A DNA stretch of 64,000 nt from Arenicola marina. Lineage: Eukaryota > Annelida > Polychaeta > Arenicolidae. This document shows, piece after piece, positions 1 to 12,696 of the stretch. The notes beneath the pieces are model-generated. The model had not been told where the DNA came from. It made no database searches and saw nothing but the letters and a program-made list of their open reading frames with translations. How positions within the stretch are numbered: position 1 is the stretch's first letter; each line of letters starts with the position of its first letter. The stretch covers positions 3,566,827 to 3,630,826 of the forward strand of contig OZ025264.1 of the NCBI GenBank assembly GCA_964019135.1, given 5' to 3'. Both the position numbers and the translations under genes were made by a program.

Positions 1-3000
1 CACATGCAATGGCCTTATGTTCACTGTACTCCATATAGCATGACCCTTTGTCCACTGTACTCCACATAGCATGGCCCTATGTCCACTGTACTCCATATAG
101 CATGGCCCTATATCCACTGTACTCAACATAGCATGGCCCTATGTCCACTGTACTCCATATAGCATGGCCCTATGTCCACTGTACTCAACATAGCATGGCC
201 CTATGTCCACTTTACTCCATATAGCATGGCCCTATGTCCACTGTACTCAACATAGCATGGCCCTATGTCCACTGCCCTCAACATAGCATGGCCCTATGTC
301 CACTGTACTCCACATAGCATGGTCCTATGTCCACTGTACTCCTCATAGCATGGCCCTATGTCCACTGTACTCCACATAGCATGGCCCTATGTCCACTGTA
401 CTCCACATAGCATGGCCCTATGCCCACTGTACTCCACATACAATGGCCTTATGTCCACTGCACTCCATATAGCATGGCCCTATGTCCACTGTACTCTACA
501 TAGCATGGCCCTATGTCCACTGTACTCCATATAGCATGGCCCTATGTCCACTGTACTCAACATAGCATGGCCCTATGTCCACTGTACTCAACATAGCATG
601 GCCCTATGTCCACTGTACTCCACATAGTATGGCCCTATGCCCGCTGTACTCCACATACAATGGCCTTATGTCCACTGTACTCCATATAGCATGGCCCTAT
701 GTCCACTGTACTCCACATAGCATGGCCCTATGTCCACTGTACTCCACATAGCATGGCCCTATGCCCACTGTACTCCACATACAATGGCTTTATGTCCACT
801 GCACTCCATATAGCATGGCCCTATGTCCACTGTACTCCACATAGCATGGCCCTATGTCCACTGTACACCACATAGCATGGCCCTATGTCCACTGTACTCC
901 ATATAGCATGGCCCTATGTCCACTGTACTCCACATAGCATGGCCCTATGCCTACTGTACTCCACATAGCATGGTCTTATGCCTACTGTACTCCACATAGC
1001 ATGGTCTTATGCCCACTGTACTCCACTTAACATGGTTCCATGCCTACTGTACTCCACATAGCTTGACCCTATGCCCACTGTACTCCACATAGCATGACCC
1101 TATGCCTACTGTACTCCACATAGCATGGTTCCATGCCTACTGTACTCCACAGAGCATGGCTCCATGCCTACTGTACTCCACACAGCATGGCCCTATGTCC
1201 ACTGTACTCCAAATACAATGGCCGCATGTCCACTGTACTCCACATAGCATGGCCCTATGTCCACTGTACTCCACATAGCATGGCCCTATGTCCACTGTAC
1301 TCCTCATAGCATGGCCCTATGTCCACTGTACTCCACATAGCATGGCCCTATGTCCACTGTACTCCACATAGCATGGCCCTATGTCCAATGTTTTCAATAT
1401 AGCATGACCCTATCTCCACTGTACTCCACATAGCATGACACTATGTCCACTGTACTCCACATAGCATGGCCCTATGTCCACTGTACTCCACATAGCATGG
1501 CCCTACGTCCACTTTACTCCACATAGCATGACTCTATGTCCACTGTACTCCTCATAGCATGGCCCTATGTCCACTGTACTCAACATAGCATGGCCCTATG
1601 TCCACTGTACTCCTCATAGCATGGCCCTATATCCACTGTACTCCACATAGCATGGCCCTATGTCCACTGTACTCCACATAGCATGGCCCTATGCCCACTG
1701 TACTCCACATACAATGGCATTATGTCCACTGAACTCCATATAGCATGGCCCTATGTCCACTGTACTCCACATACAATGGCCCTATGTCCACTGTACTCCA
1801 TATAGCATGGCCCTATGTCCACTGTACTCCACATACAATGGCCCTATGTCCACTGTACTCCATATAGCATGGCCCTATGTCCACTGTACTCCTCATCGCA
1901 TGGCCCTATATCCACTGTACTCCACATAGCATGGCCCTATGTCCACTGTACTCCACATAGCATGGCCCTGTGCCCACTGTACTCCACATACAATGGCCTT
2001 ATGTCCACTGAACTCCATATAGCATGGCCCTATGTCCACTGTACTCCACATAGCATGGCCCTATGTCCACTGTACTCCATATAGCATGGCCCTATGTCCA
2101 CTGTACTCACCATAGCATGGCCCTATGTCCACTGCCCTCAACATAGCATGGCCCTATGTCCACTGTACTCCACATAGCATGGCCCTATGCCCACTGTACT
2201 CCACATAGCATGGCCCTATGTCCACTTTACTCCTCATAGCATGGCCCTATGTCCACTGTACTCAACATAGCATGGCCCTATGTCCACTGTACTCCTCATA
2301 GCATGGCCCTATATCCACTGTACTCCACATAGCATGGCCCTATGTCCACTGTACTCCACATAGCATGGCCCTATGCCCACTGTACTCCACATGCAATGGC
2401 CTTATGTTCACTGTACTCCATATAGCATGACCCTTTGTCCACTGTACTCCACATAGCATGGCCCTATGTCCACTGTACTCCATATAGCATGGCCCTATAT
2501 CCACTGTACTCCACATAGCATGGCCCTATGTCCACTGTACTCCATATAGCATGGCCCTATGTCCACTGTACTCAACATAGCATGGCCCTATGTCCACTTT
2601 ACTCCATATAGCATGGCCCTATGTCCACTGTACTCAACATAGCATGGCCCTATGTCCACTGCCCTCAACATAGCATGGCCCTATGTCCACTGTACTCCAC
2701 ATAGCATGGTCCTATGTCCACTGTACTCCTCATAGCATGGCCCTATGTCCACTGTACTCCACATAGCATGGCCCTATGTCCACTGTACTCCACATAGCAT
2801 GGCCCTATGCCCACTGTACTCCACATACAATGGCCTTATGTCCACTGCACTCCATATAGCATGGCCCTATGTCCACTGTACTCTACATAGCATGGCCCTA
2901 TGTCCACTGTACTCCATATAGCATGGCCCTATGTCCACTGTACTCAACATAGCATGGCCCTATGTCCACTGTACTCAACATAGCATGGCCCTATGTCCAC

Positions 3001-4010
3001 TGTACTCCACATAGTATGGCCCTATGCCCGCTGTACTCCACATACAATGGCCTTATGTCCACTGTACTCCATATAGCATGGCCCTATGTCCACTGTACTC
3101 CACATAGCATGGCCTTATGTCCACTGTACTCCACATAGCATGGCCCTATGCCCACTGTACTCCACATACAATGGCTTTATGTCCACTGCACTCCATATAG
3201 CATGGCCCTATTCCACTGTACTCCACATAGCATGGCCCTATGTCCACTGTACACCACATAGCATGGCCCTATGTCCACTGTACTCCATATAGCATGGCCC
3301 TATGTCCACTGTACTCCACATAGCATGGCCCTATGCCTACTGTACTCCACATAGCATGGTCTTATGCCTACTGTACTCCACATAGCATGGTCTTATGCCC
3401 ACTGTACTCCACTTAACATGGTTCCATGCCTACTGTACTCCACATAGCTTGACCCTATGCCCACTGTACTCCACATAGCATGACCCTATGCCTACTGTAC
3501 TCCACATAGCATGGTTCCATGCCTACTGTACTCCACAGAGCATGGCTCCATGCCTACTGTACTCCACATAGCATGGCCCTATGCCTACTGTACTCCACAT
3601 AGCATGGCCCTATGCCCACTGTACTCCACATAGCATGGCCCTACGCCTACTCTACTCCACGTAGCATGACCCTATGTCCACTGTACTCCACATAGCTTGA
3701 CCCTATGCCCACTGTACTCCACATAGCATGACCCTATGCCTACTGTACTCCACATAGCATGGTTCCATGCCTACTGTACTCCACATAGCATGGCCCTATG
3801 CCTACTGTACTCCACATAGCATGGTTCCATGCCTACTGTACTCCACATAGCATGGTTCCATGGCTACTGTACTCCACATAGCATGGCCCTATGCCTACTG
3901 TACTCCTTATAGCGTGGCCCTATGCCTACTGTACTCCTTATAGCATGGCCCTATCTCCACTGTACTCCACATAGCATGGGCCCATACCCACTGTGCTCCA
4001 CATAACATCT
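1..4010. repeat. 31-bp satellite array with higher-order duplication
   Basis: About 130 tandem copies of a 31-bp unit (consensus core gcatggccctatgtccactg followed by tactccacata). Variants include acaatggcc for agcatggcc and gcctactg for gtccactg. A block of about 38 units at 1–1,170 recurs at 2,388–3,560, an offset of 2,387 bp or exactly 77 units, with the same ordered variants. This points to a recent block duplication. Degeneration is greatest towards 3,400–4,010. The array starts before the window, so its full length is unknown. Short open frames in it are by-products of the repeat. Confidence 0.97.
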
Positions 4011-4744
4011 CTTGAGGCAAACGATGACATAAATTAATCAAATGAATGATGGTCTGTTGATGACGGGTGGGCGAAATGGTTTTAGTGCAGGTCATTGAGT
4101 GCAAGCCAATGAGGAGAGAATATCATAATGTCATTTGCGTCTGTGTTGCTTCTCTATAATGTCGCTGTTTATCGCGCTAAGCTTGAAAATGCGCCCTAGG
4201 AAGTGATTTCTGATACCTCGGGGGCAATAGAGCTCAAGAATTGCCCTCTACATCTATTCAAGTGTATTAAAACCAATTTGCAAAAAACTATATACACAGC
4301 ACACCGAAGAGCTAGTAGCTCTTACACTAATCACGAACAGTTTTGTTGGTTTGGCATTATCAATTCAATATCGGACCTTAAATGGTTGATAGCAAGACTC
4401 GACCGTATGATATGGTGGCAGATCTGGAAACGCATCGCAGTGACGTCATCGACTATACGGTTCCATGGCCCTAGCTTAGGAGTGGCGCTTTATAACCACT
4501 ATTGATTTCCTTTCTGCCGGAAATTGTATTCATAAACGAAAGTGTAAGGTGGCACTTATAAGCTTTCTTATTTCTAAGGTCGTATTAATGTACCATATTA
4601 TGGTGGAAAAACTATTTTTTAGCTAAACAGCAACTAGACAAGTATGAAGAAAGGTGGTCGCATTAATCTAATTGAATGGAATATGTTGCCATGTTCGTCC
4701 AGAAACCCTGTGTGTATACTCGCACACGCACTTCATCTGATATA
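4011..4744. other. Unique sequence, no recognisable gene
   Basis: Single-copy looking DNA between two arrays. A 100-codon plus-strand frame at 4,203–4,505 has no motif I recognise and no clear splice context. I see nothing else that can be supported. Confidence 0.5.
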
Positions 4745-5380
4745 GGTAGTCGTGTTGTTCCACATACATGTGGTCATGGACATTGAATTCAGTCCTGGGA
4801 TGGGGGGTTGTCTGTTGTTGGGGGGGGGGTGTCTGTTGTGAGGCGGTCATGTTGTTCCACATACATGTGGTCATGGATATTCAATTCAGTCTTGGGATGG
4901 GGGGGGTGTCTGTTGTGAGGTGGTCATGTTGTTCCACATACATGTGGTCATGAACGGGTCATCCAGTCCTGGGATGGGTGGTTGTCTGATGTGAGGTGGT
5001 CATGTTGTTCCACATACATGTGGTCATGAACGGGTCATCCAGTCCTGGGATGGGTGGTTGTCTGATGTGAGGTGGTCATGTTGTTCCACATACAGGTGGT
5101 TGTGGACGGGCCATTCAGTCCCGGGATGGGGGTGGTGTCTGTTGTGAGGCGGTCATGTTGTTCCACATACATGTGGTCGTGGACGGGCCATTCAGTCCTA
5201 GGATGGGGGTGGTGTCTGTTGTGAGGAGGTCATGTTTTTCCACATTCATGTGGTTATGGACGGGTCTTTCAGTCCTCGGATGGGTGGTTGTCTGATGTGA
5301 GGTGGTCATGTTGTTCCACATACAGGTGGTTGTGGACGGGCCATTCAGTCCCGGGATGGGGGCGGGGGGGGGGGGGTATC
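4745..5380. repeat. ~76-bp tandem array
   Basis: About eight copies with a 75–78 bp period (one spacing is longer). Each contains ttccacatacatgtggtcatg, a short palindrome-like core (acatacatgt), and cagtcctgggatgggtgg. G-runs of 7–11 bases near 4,820 and 5,365 differ between copies. Confidence 0.9.
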
Positions 5381-5551
5381 TGATGTTATTCCAACAGTAG
5401 TAATCACATATCGTCTGTACTTTTAAATTGGAAGCACGTGAGTGTGTCGTCCGTGTTAACACCCAAGTCAAACCGGCAGTGCGCCTTGCCCACCACAGAC
5501 GATCCGACCAAGCATTCTCTTTGTAGCTTGCGCATGGTAATTGCACATGAA

Positions 5552-5766
5552 AAGATGATAACTTCAATGCAAAACAGTTTTTCGAAAAGTGAGATTGTAT
5601 TATACTCGATAACCCAGATAATTGCGATCCCCCATTTGTAGCCTTGCTTCCGGTCCGATAAAAGAGATAACTTCAATGCAAAACAGTTTTTCAAAAAGTG
5701 AGATTGTATTATACACGATAACCCAGATAATTGCGGTCCCCCATTTGTAGCCTTGCTTCCGGTCCG
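5552..5766. repeat. Two-copy ~110-bp tandem duplication
   Basis: A unit beginning gataacttcaatgcaaaac and ending cttgcttccggtccg occurs at about 5,552–5,660 and again at about 5,663–5,766 with few differences. It is followed by a shorter ~37-bp duplication carrying TCTCGCGAG palindromes near 5,785 and 5,822. Just below it, 5,430–5,550 on the minus strand has a protein-like stretch (CLVGSSVVGKAHCRF) that might be an exon, but I cannot join it to anything. Confidence 0.75.
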
Positions 5767-6289
5767 TCCGAGTGACACAGATCTACTCTCGCGAGATGAG
5801 GTAGCGTAGATGAGAGATTTCTACTCTCGCGAGTTGAGGTAGCGTGGATGATAACGGGCAGCCACGCGGTGGCCATAACCGCCGCAAGACAAATATCGAT
5901 CAATAAATGGACGCTGACAACTTGACCTTGGACTCACCTTTGTAGAAAGTCAATTGGCGTGCCAGGTTATGATTATCCCGAGGATTCGAGGTACTTGTGG
6001 AGGGCTGAGTCGTGCCCCCACCCGCCTCCCCTCCGCGTCACCCACTGTCCATCGACCAACCTCCAGAGAGGCCCGTAAGGTGTTAGAGGTTCCACGGGCT
6101 TGGCCCGTCACCCGGATATAACAATGCAGCATGTATTGAAGACGATGCCATCCTTATCCAGGCAGTCTTTCACTCGGCAGGCCCCAGAACGCCACCCTTA
6201 TCTCTGTAGAACCCAGAACGCCATTCTAGACGGTCCAACCACTCCGGTCACAATATGTTAATGTTACACCCACGCGGCGTCCGGGGAGT

Positions 6290-7850
6290 GGGGGTTGAAA
6301 AATGGGAAGGGGGGTGGGGGGTGGGGGGGGGGTCCAGTTCGCAGCAGTAAACAGCTGAAGTCGGCTCAGCTGGGCCCGTGGCACACGTATCTGGTTGAGA
6401 GGGTGGGCTGTTGTGGTTGTGGCAGGCACCGGGGGGGGGGGGGGGGGATGCCGTCGTCTGCCGTCACGGGACGTGGGTTCATGCGCCGTGAATATCGCTT
6501 CCGCGGCTTCCGAGTCTTAATGGAGTTGTCATTATGACGCGAGACGCGAGACGCGGGATTAAGGCATGTGGAGGAGGGCAGTAGTGGTGAGTGAGTGAGT
6601 GCGACCGCTCCACGTAATCTCACCAATAAACCTCGCTCCCGTCAGTGGGCCTCCGTCAGAGGTGCTGCCACTCCCGCCCCTCGGGGCCCGTCCGCCTGGC
6701 TGGTCGCTGCGATGACCCCCGGGTGCGGGGGTATAGGTGGGATCCCCGGGTTTCTCTCCACGGCGTCCGTCGCGGATGTCCGTCTGGCAATGGGAGTTAT
6801 ACACAAAGCACTGATTCACGCCTGGCCGTAAGACTTGCCATTCCGAGTGACAGCGCCGCTGAACGCTCCCCACCACGCACCACAGCTGTTGGCTGGTGGA
6901 AATCGCGCCCCCTCTCGGCGCTGTGGAGAGCTAGAGATGCGAGCTGCCCGGTTGTCCTGATCCCATTGACATTTAGCATCGTAATTATTAATGTGCCTGA
7001 CGGGGGGCTGGGGGGAGCCTGGGCGGGGGCTACGGGGCGGGGGGGGGGTGATGGGGGACGGGGCTGGGATATGATACCCTAGGTGCTGTGTGGGGTGGTA
7101 GGTAGCAAGCTGAGAGCGGTAAGCAGTTGCGGCGACCGCAGCTCGGGCGGGGGATAAAAAAGGCACACCTGGCATCCCCGCTGCGTTCGCCCGGCCTGGT
7201 GACTTAGCGGTGTCAGCCCATGAGTTACAGGCGGGGCCACCAGACGGTGCCACCGGGCGGGCGGGGTCTTTGTGTCGGGATCGTGCGAGAGGGAGGGGAC
7301 GGGGCTGGTGGGCGGCGGGTCTCGGGTGGGACAACCGGATGGCAAGTCGGCAGGGTGGCTAAGACAGCAGGACATCAGGTGGGTTGGGCAGGGGGGGTGG
7401 GCGGCGGGTGTTGGCGGGGCTAGTGGGGACAGGTGGGAAGGAGTCGCGATGGCTGCTGGGTAGGGGGTGGGGAAAGGTGGGCAGGGGGTGGGGGTATATG
7501 GGCAGGGGATGAGAGCATATGGGCAGGGGATGGGGGCTGGCTGGCAGGGGGTGGGGACAGGTGGGCAGGGGGTAGGGGTGGATGGGCAGGGGGTGGGGGC
7601 TGGCGGGCAGGGGGTGGGGCCGTTGTCAACACTGGCTGGTGGTCACGAATGTTGCAACACTGGGCTGTGTGTGATGAGGCAGCGGGTGGGTAGGTGGTGT
7701 TGGGGGTTGGTGGAAGAGGCATATCATATACACACGAGGGTGCGATGGCTTTCAGCGCGTGGGCGGCACGGGTTATTATGCTGAACGACGGAAAGGACAA
7801 GAGGAGGCAGGCGGTGGTGGGGGTGAGGGGGGGGGGGGTCATAGGGGCAT
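6290..7850. repeat. G-rich low-complexity block with short repeats
   Basis: The plus strand is strongly G-rich with many runs of 5–15 G, especially 6,300–6,450 and 7,380–7,620. At 7,480–7,620 the motif gggcagggggtggggg recurs every ~20–30 bp. Overlapping frames on both strands follow from base composition. The run pattern could fold into G-quadruplexes (inference). Confidence 0.7.
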
Positions 7851-8109
7851 ATCAGGTCGCTTCCAACACGAGGACGCAGCCCGAGCCCCTTGGTTGCAGC
7901 CATGGCGACAAGACACAGAATACGCTCTCAGAGGACTGATGCAGTAGCAGACCAGCTGAAGGTCAGTGTCGTCACATGACCACAGCTGTGCATCCATCAC
8001 GAAATATATAAGCGTGTGTGCACCCTTCAGACGGCCACGGCCACAGCTACACCAGTCCCGAAAGATCAGGACGCAGCACAGCGCGGTGACGATATGGACA
8101 CCTGAAAAG

Positions 8110-8390
8110 GAGGCCAGTGGGTTGGTTGTATATGCCGGAAGCTTTAAACCACTTTTGGTCATATCGCGTCAATGGGAGGAGGAAGAGAAGAACGGAGCCT
8201 TGTCTCCGGGGGTAGCCCCCTACTCTTTGCGAAAAAGAACATGGGATCTTTATCTTGCGACCACACAGACATGGCTACAGCGGGGCTCGAACCATCGATC
8301 CACGTGCCGTTAAGCTCTCAGGTGGCCAGAACACTTAAGGCGAGCGCTCTAGCCCACTGAGCTATCGGGCCGGCCCCGTGAGGCCAGTGG
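8110..8390 (-). mobile_element. tRNA-derived SINE, family 1, complete copy with TSD
   Basis: The body is 8,121–8,379, flanked by the 11-bp direct repeat GAGGCCAGTGG at 8,110–8,120 and 8,380–8,390. Read on the minus strand, the head carries an RNA polymerase III A box (TAGCTCAGTGGG) and B box (GGTTCGAGCCC), as in a tRNA-derived SINE. The tail ends with ttgacgcgatatgaccaaa and then a short caacc-type end, without a poly(A) run. Further copies of the family lie at 55,849–56,064 and, truncated, at 32,472–32,670. Confidence 0.88.
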
Positions 8391-8411
8391 AAGCAGTGCA
8401 GGGAACCATGA

Positions 8412-11028
8412 CCCGTATTCTCGAACAAGTTGCGATCATCGCAATATTTAAGAAGAACTATTTGCGAAAAATCGTAGCTGCGAAAAATCGCAAGTTCCTA
8501 TTCTCGAAAGTTTTGCGATTTATCGCAGCTACGAAGTTTCGCAAGTAGTTTTTCGCGGTTGTCAGGGATAATTTTCTCGTAGCAACTGGTCTAAACGAAC
8601 GCGCGCTTTTTTGCAGCGGTGGATATTAACATGCATTGGGCATTAACATTTAGTATTTGCAAATGTGAATAGATATAAAACTCCAGAAATATGACGGTGT
8701 GGGGGGGGGGGGGAACTGGCAAATATGTCTGAGGCTGAAAGCGGAGCCTCTGTGTCTATACCCCCTCCCCTCACATGTACTGCGTAGATCTACAGTGCCG
8801 AACATTGTGATGGGCGGACATCAGGCTCAAATTTAAATTAAGCTCAGGACAATATGCGACTATTCTATACCTATGGTATGGCATGTTTAACAATATCAAG
8901 GCAAAGTAAGCTAAACGACTTACGCACATTAGCCTAACTTACATTGGCAAGCGTAAGTGACGCTGTCGTCGTCGTATGTTGCAGATTTATATAGTATCCA
9001 ATATCATGAATAGATCTACGAGACACGGTCACGGGTGGGACGCTTGGTCATGGTAATCCACTAGCACAGACCATGCAGACACTATCTCAGGTTATTTAAG
9101 ATCTTGTAAAATTGTAATCCATTAATTAGACTTTAGCACTGAGGCACTTTGACAACTGACGCCGTGGCGGCGCGACTAAACGTGTCATGCTTCCAACCTG
9201 AACCACTCAAATGAGTGTAGGAGGCTTTTAGTAACTTAGTTTTTCGCGTGTTGATACCACTGTATACATGGTATACATGGTGTAGCAGAAACAAATCTTT
9301 ACAACATGCACTAGCGCCATTACTTGAAACAAAGTATGGGTAGTCTCTGTGACTAAACACGTACGTGAACATGAACGAAAGCGCACATTTCCACAAAAAA
9401 TTAAGTTCAAAATAAATTTTAAAATAAGAATTATTGTCTGGACTGGATAATTCAACATATGCTCCGTATCTCATATAACAGCAAACAAGCAGCATAGCAA
9501 GAAATAAGTGAGCCCAATCTTCCGAATCTAGAATCTTTAAATTTGCCGATTCAATCCTCATTAACTAAATTAATCCACCTCCGGGGGCAGGCAGGCGACA
9601 CAACTCGCATGCCGGCCCCCAGGGGCGGATTAATTTAGCATATATATATGATCAGAGATTATTCCCTATAGTATACGATCTCTGACATGCAGGCCCCAAC
9701 TCGGTCAGTCGGAATCACATTTTGTAATTGTATGCTACATTTAGCCAAATAAAAGTTATGCAAGAATGACAGCGTGCTCGCTGGTCGTGACGCTCGATAT
9801 GACGTCAATAAAGAAATAAACGATACAAAGTTGCAAAAATCATGAGTGCACATCACGCTCATCACTTCGCCTTGCTAGCAGGAGCAAGGATTTTGGGAAA
9901 GGGCGGGGGCATTGTAGATGTACTGGTAAAGCCTAAAGTATGTACCATGGATACCCAAATTGTCGGAGTGCGTAAACATGGTAAAATATATGTAATAAAT
10001 GGTCGAATGTAGAGTTGTCACAGAATAGCAAACTTAGACATAAGCGATATCGACTTCGCCCATTCACTTGCTGTTCAACTTAGCTTGTCACTTCACCAGG
10101 ACAAATTTAGATAAAATGCTAGAAGTTTAAGAAAATCGAAGCGACACATTCACAGCAACATTGATAGATATATATTATGTTATTGCGCTACATTCACGTG
10201 CAACCCGCGATTCCAGACATCAATATTATTTCAGCGATTACGCAAAAACAGTCGCTTCGATTTTACAAAAACTTCCGCACTTTAAAGGGATTGCCATGAT
10301 CAAGTGACATGCCAAATATTACAGAAATCGTATGGGCAGTTATTGTTTTGTTGCATATAGAGCGTAACATATTCAAGGCACTTACGTACAGCGCCAAAAC
10401 CATCGCTTCGACTAGGGTTAATTTTGAATGCACATTAACAGATAACTTTATTGCTGTACATGTATTAGATCTAAATTTATTTATATGATAATATAAATGT
10501 CTCGCTTCGATTTTCTCCGCTTTATCCTAAATATAATAATATAGGTTAGTAAAGCAGTTGATGATGGGGGGTGTCGGTGTCACTTGTACGTATAGCTCGC
10601 TGCTAAGTAACATCTTTGATGCATTGCGTCACAATACATTTGACGTCACTTAATTAGCAACGCGCGCTTAGATTGGAACAAAGACGCTATTTTAGCCGCA
10701 CTGCGGCCTGATAATGATACCACAACATATCCATATAAACACCTTATTGTTGTTGAGATTCGTGAATAGATCTTCACGAAGCCTAACGATCCGCTGTCGG
10801 AGCCTTCGTCGAAATGCCATGAAAATTGCCACTATGATTACTGACTAGTTGCGACTAGTTGCGAGACGTATGAACCCATCGCAAGTTTTGCGATGAAAGT
10901 TAGGAAGATCTTCATCTTAAGTTTTCGAGAATACCACTTGCGATGAAACGCAACTTTTGCGATTTTTCGCAGCAATATTTGCGAGGAAGTCGAGTTGCGA
11001 AGATCGCAACTCGTTTGAGAATACGGGC
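8412..11028. mobile_element. 2.6-kb TIR element, probably non-autonomous DNA transposon
   Basis: Both ends carry the inverted terminus CCCGTATTCTC followed by subterminal sequence full of TTGCGA/TCGCAA words: left end 8,412–8,570, right end 10,850–11,028. The 6-bp sequence CCATGA flanks both sides (8,406–8,411 and 11,029–11,034), a plausible target-site duplication. The interior has minus-strand frames up to 142 codons but no transposase motif I recognise. It holds a small nested hairpin at 9,565–9,638 and a 12-bp G run near 8,700. Superfamily is uncertain. Confidence 0.72.
9565..9638. repeat. Short inverted repeat (28-bp arms)
   Basis: ctaaattaatcc at the left end matches ggattaatttag at the right in inverted orientation, continuing through a GC-rich inner stem (cgggggcaggc / gccggccccc). 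It could be a tiny foldback element nested in the 2.6-kb element. Confidence 0.7.
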
Positions 11029-11039
11029 CCATGACCGCA

Positions 11040-11390
11040 CGTGTAAGGGGAGGCGATACTCACAAACACGTCCATGCGGTGCCCATCGTTTATTTATTAT
11101 CCGAGTCGGTAAGGTGTGAACCGTGTCAGGCCTTTCCCCGATTGGTTATCAATGGCGCAGTATAGCGTGTCGGGTTGGGGAGGAGGCGTGAGCATATATC
11201 CCTGCCCTGAGGAGCCTCCAATGTTTGTCCCGGTCTTTTATAATCTCTATTCAGAGCGTCCCACCCTCATCAGTCGGGCATAGGAACCACCGATAAGAGG
11301 ATTCGCATAGTCTGAGTATTGTCATTCGCTGGAATGAATTATGCACAAAAAAACTCACACCCGTTGCGGCACTCCCCACAACAACGGGAC
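11040..11390. other. Unique spacer, no gene recognised
   Basis: Sequence between the TIR element and the 32-bp array. No motif or splice pattern I can support. Confidence 0.4.
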
Positions 11391-11870
11391 AGAGAAGGAA
11401 GGTTCTGACGGACACACGGGGCAGAGAAGGAAGGTTCTGACGGACACACGGGGCAGAGAAGGAAGGTTCTGACGGACACACGGGGCAGAGAAGGAAGGTT
11501 CTGACGGACACACGGGCCAGAGAAGGAAGGTTCTGACGGACACACGGGACAGAGAAGGAAGGTTCTGATGGACACACGGGGGCAGAGAAGGGAGGTTCTG
11601 ACGGACACACGGGACAGAGAAGGAAGGTTCTGATGGACACACGGGACAGAGAAGGAAGGTTCTGACGGACACATGGGGCAGAGAAGGGAGGTCCTGACGG
11701 ACACACGGGACAGAGAAGGAAGGTTCTGACGGACATACGGGATGGAGAAGGAATGTTCTGACGGATACACGGTACGGAGAAGGAATGTTCTGACGGATAC
11801 GCGGGACGGAGAAGGAAGTTTCTGACGGGACAGAGAAGGAAGGTTCTGACGGACACATGGGACAGTAAGG
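11390..11870. repeat. 32-bp tandem array
   Basis: About 15 copies of a 32-bp unit (acggacacacggggcagaga then aggaaggttctg). Because 32 is not a multiple of three and the unit lacks stops on the minus strand, all three minus frames stay open for 167–231 codons with the same peptide phrases in rotation. I regard those as artefacts. Confidence 0.95.
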
Positions 11871-11879
11871 AAGGTTTCA

Positions 11880-12690
11880 AGTGGAATAAAGAACGAAACA
11901 ATAGAACCGTCGCTCCTAACAACATGACTACCAGTCAATAAGCAAAGATTAGGCCAGTAAACAGAAACCGACACGTGTGGAATTGTATGATAAGCAGGGT
12001 TTGACGTCAGAACCGAAAACGGAAACCACTGCAATGGATGTTATCTGCCTTCAAGGGGATGATCTTTGTTCTCACGACCTTTCATCCGGTCAGGCGCCAA
12101 TGTCAGGCTCCAAGGTCACACAACTCCATGTGTTAATTAAGGCGTTAGGGCTGAGCTACGACCTCACCGGAAGTCTGCACCATGCACCCTCAGCTTCACC
12201 AGTTAAAACGCCAGCACAGCCGTCCGGCCATCTCATTATGATATAGTTTTTGCGCATGTATATAATTAGCTATGATAAGCCAACATTGCTCCTTGGAACA
12301 AAAGTAGACCACGACATGGAGATGTGTGTCTAATGTCTTATACAATTCCATAATATATATACATTTCTGTATATCCATCCTTAGCATTTGGAAAGGATAT
12401 TCCTTTCTCGAGTCCCACAAGACACATTGCAAGGCGTATGCTATCCATCAACAAAACTTAAAGCGGTTAGGGTTAATTGTATGCAAACACTCTCGCAATT
12501 TCGCTACGATTTTCACAATAACATCATATGCCACCTTGAAGTTGGCAATGATCGCCTGTGTAATAACACATAATCCATGTAAAGTAGCCTAGATGGCCTT
12601 CCCCGAGAAGGACGAACTATTGTTTCAGCTAAATTTATAACATATAAATCAAGGCTAGAATTTACCATGATAATCCATTACTTTCTGCTC
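11880..12690. other. Unique spacer, no gene recognised
   Basis: AT-rich single-copy DNA with short frames on both strands (12,196–12,432 minus, 12,326–12,592 plus). Nothing in them resembles a known family. Confidence 0.4.
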
Positions 12691-12696
12691 ACGTCT

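Noticed and set aside
5950..6132. Minus-strand exon ending in a GTGAGT donor at about 5,937
   Set aside because: The frame has a stop before the donor and no family resemblance.
7896..7960. Possible first exon MATRHRIRSQRTDAVADQLK with GTCAGT donor
   Set aside because: Only 20 codons, no recognisable homology and no partner exon; a chance frame is as likely.
11251..12034. Three minus-strand frames of 167–231 codons
   Set aside because: Same 32-bp repeat read in three phases; no independent coding evidence.
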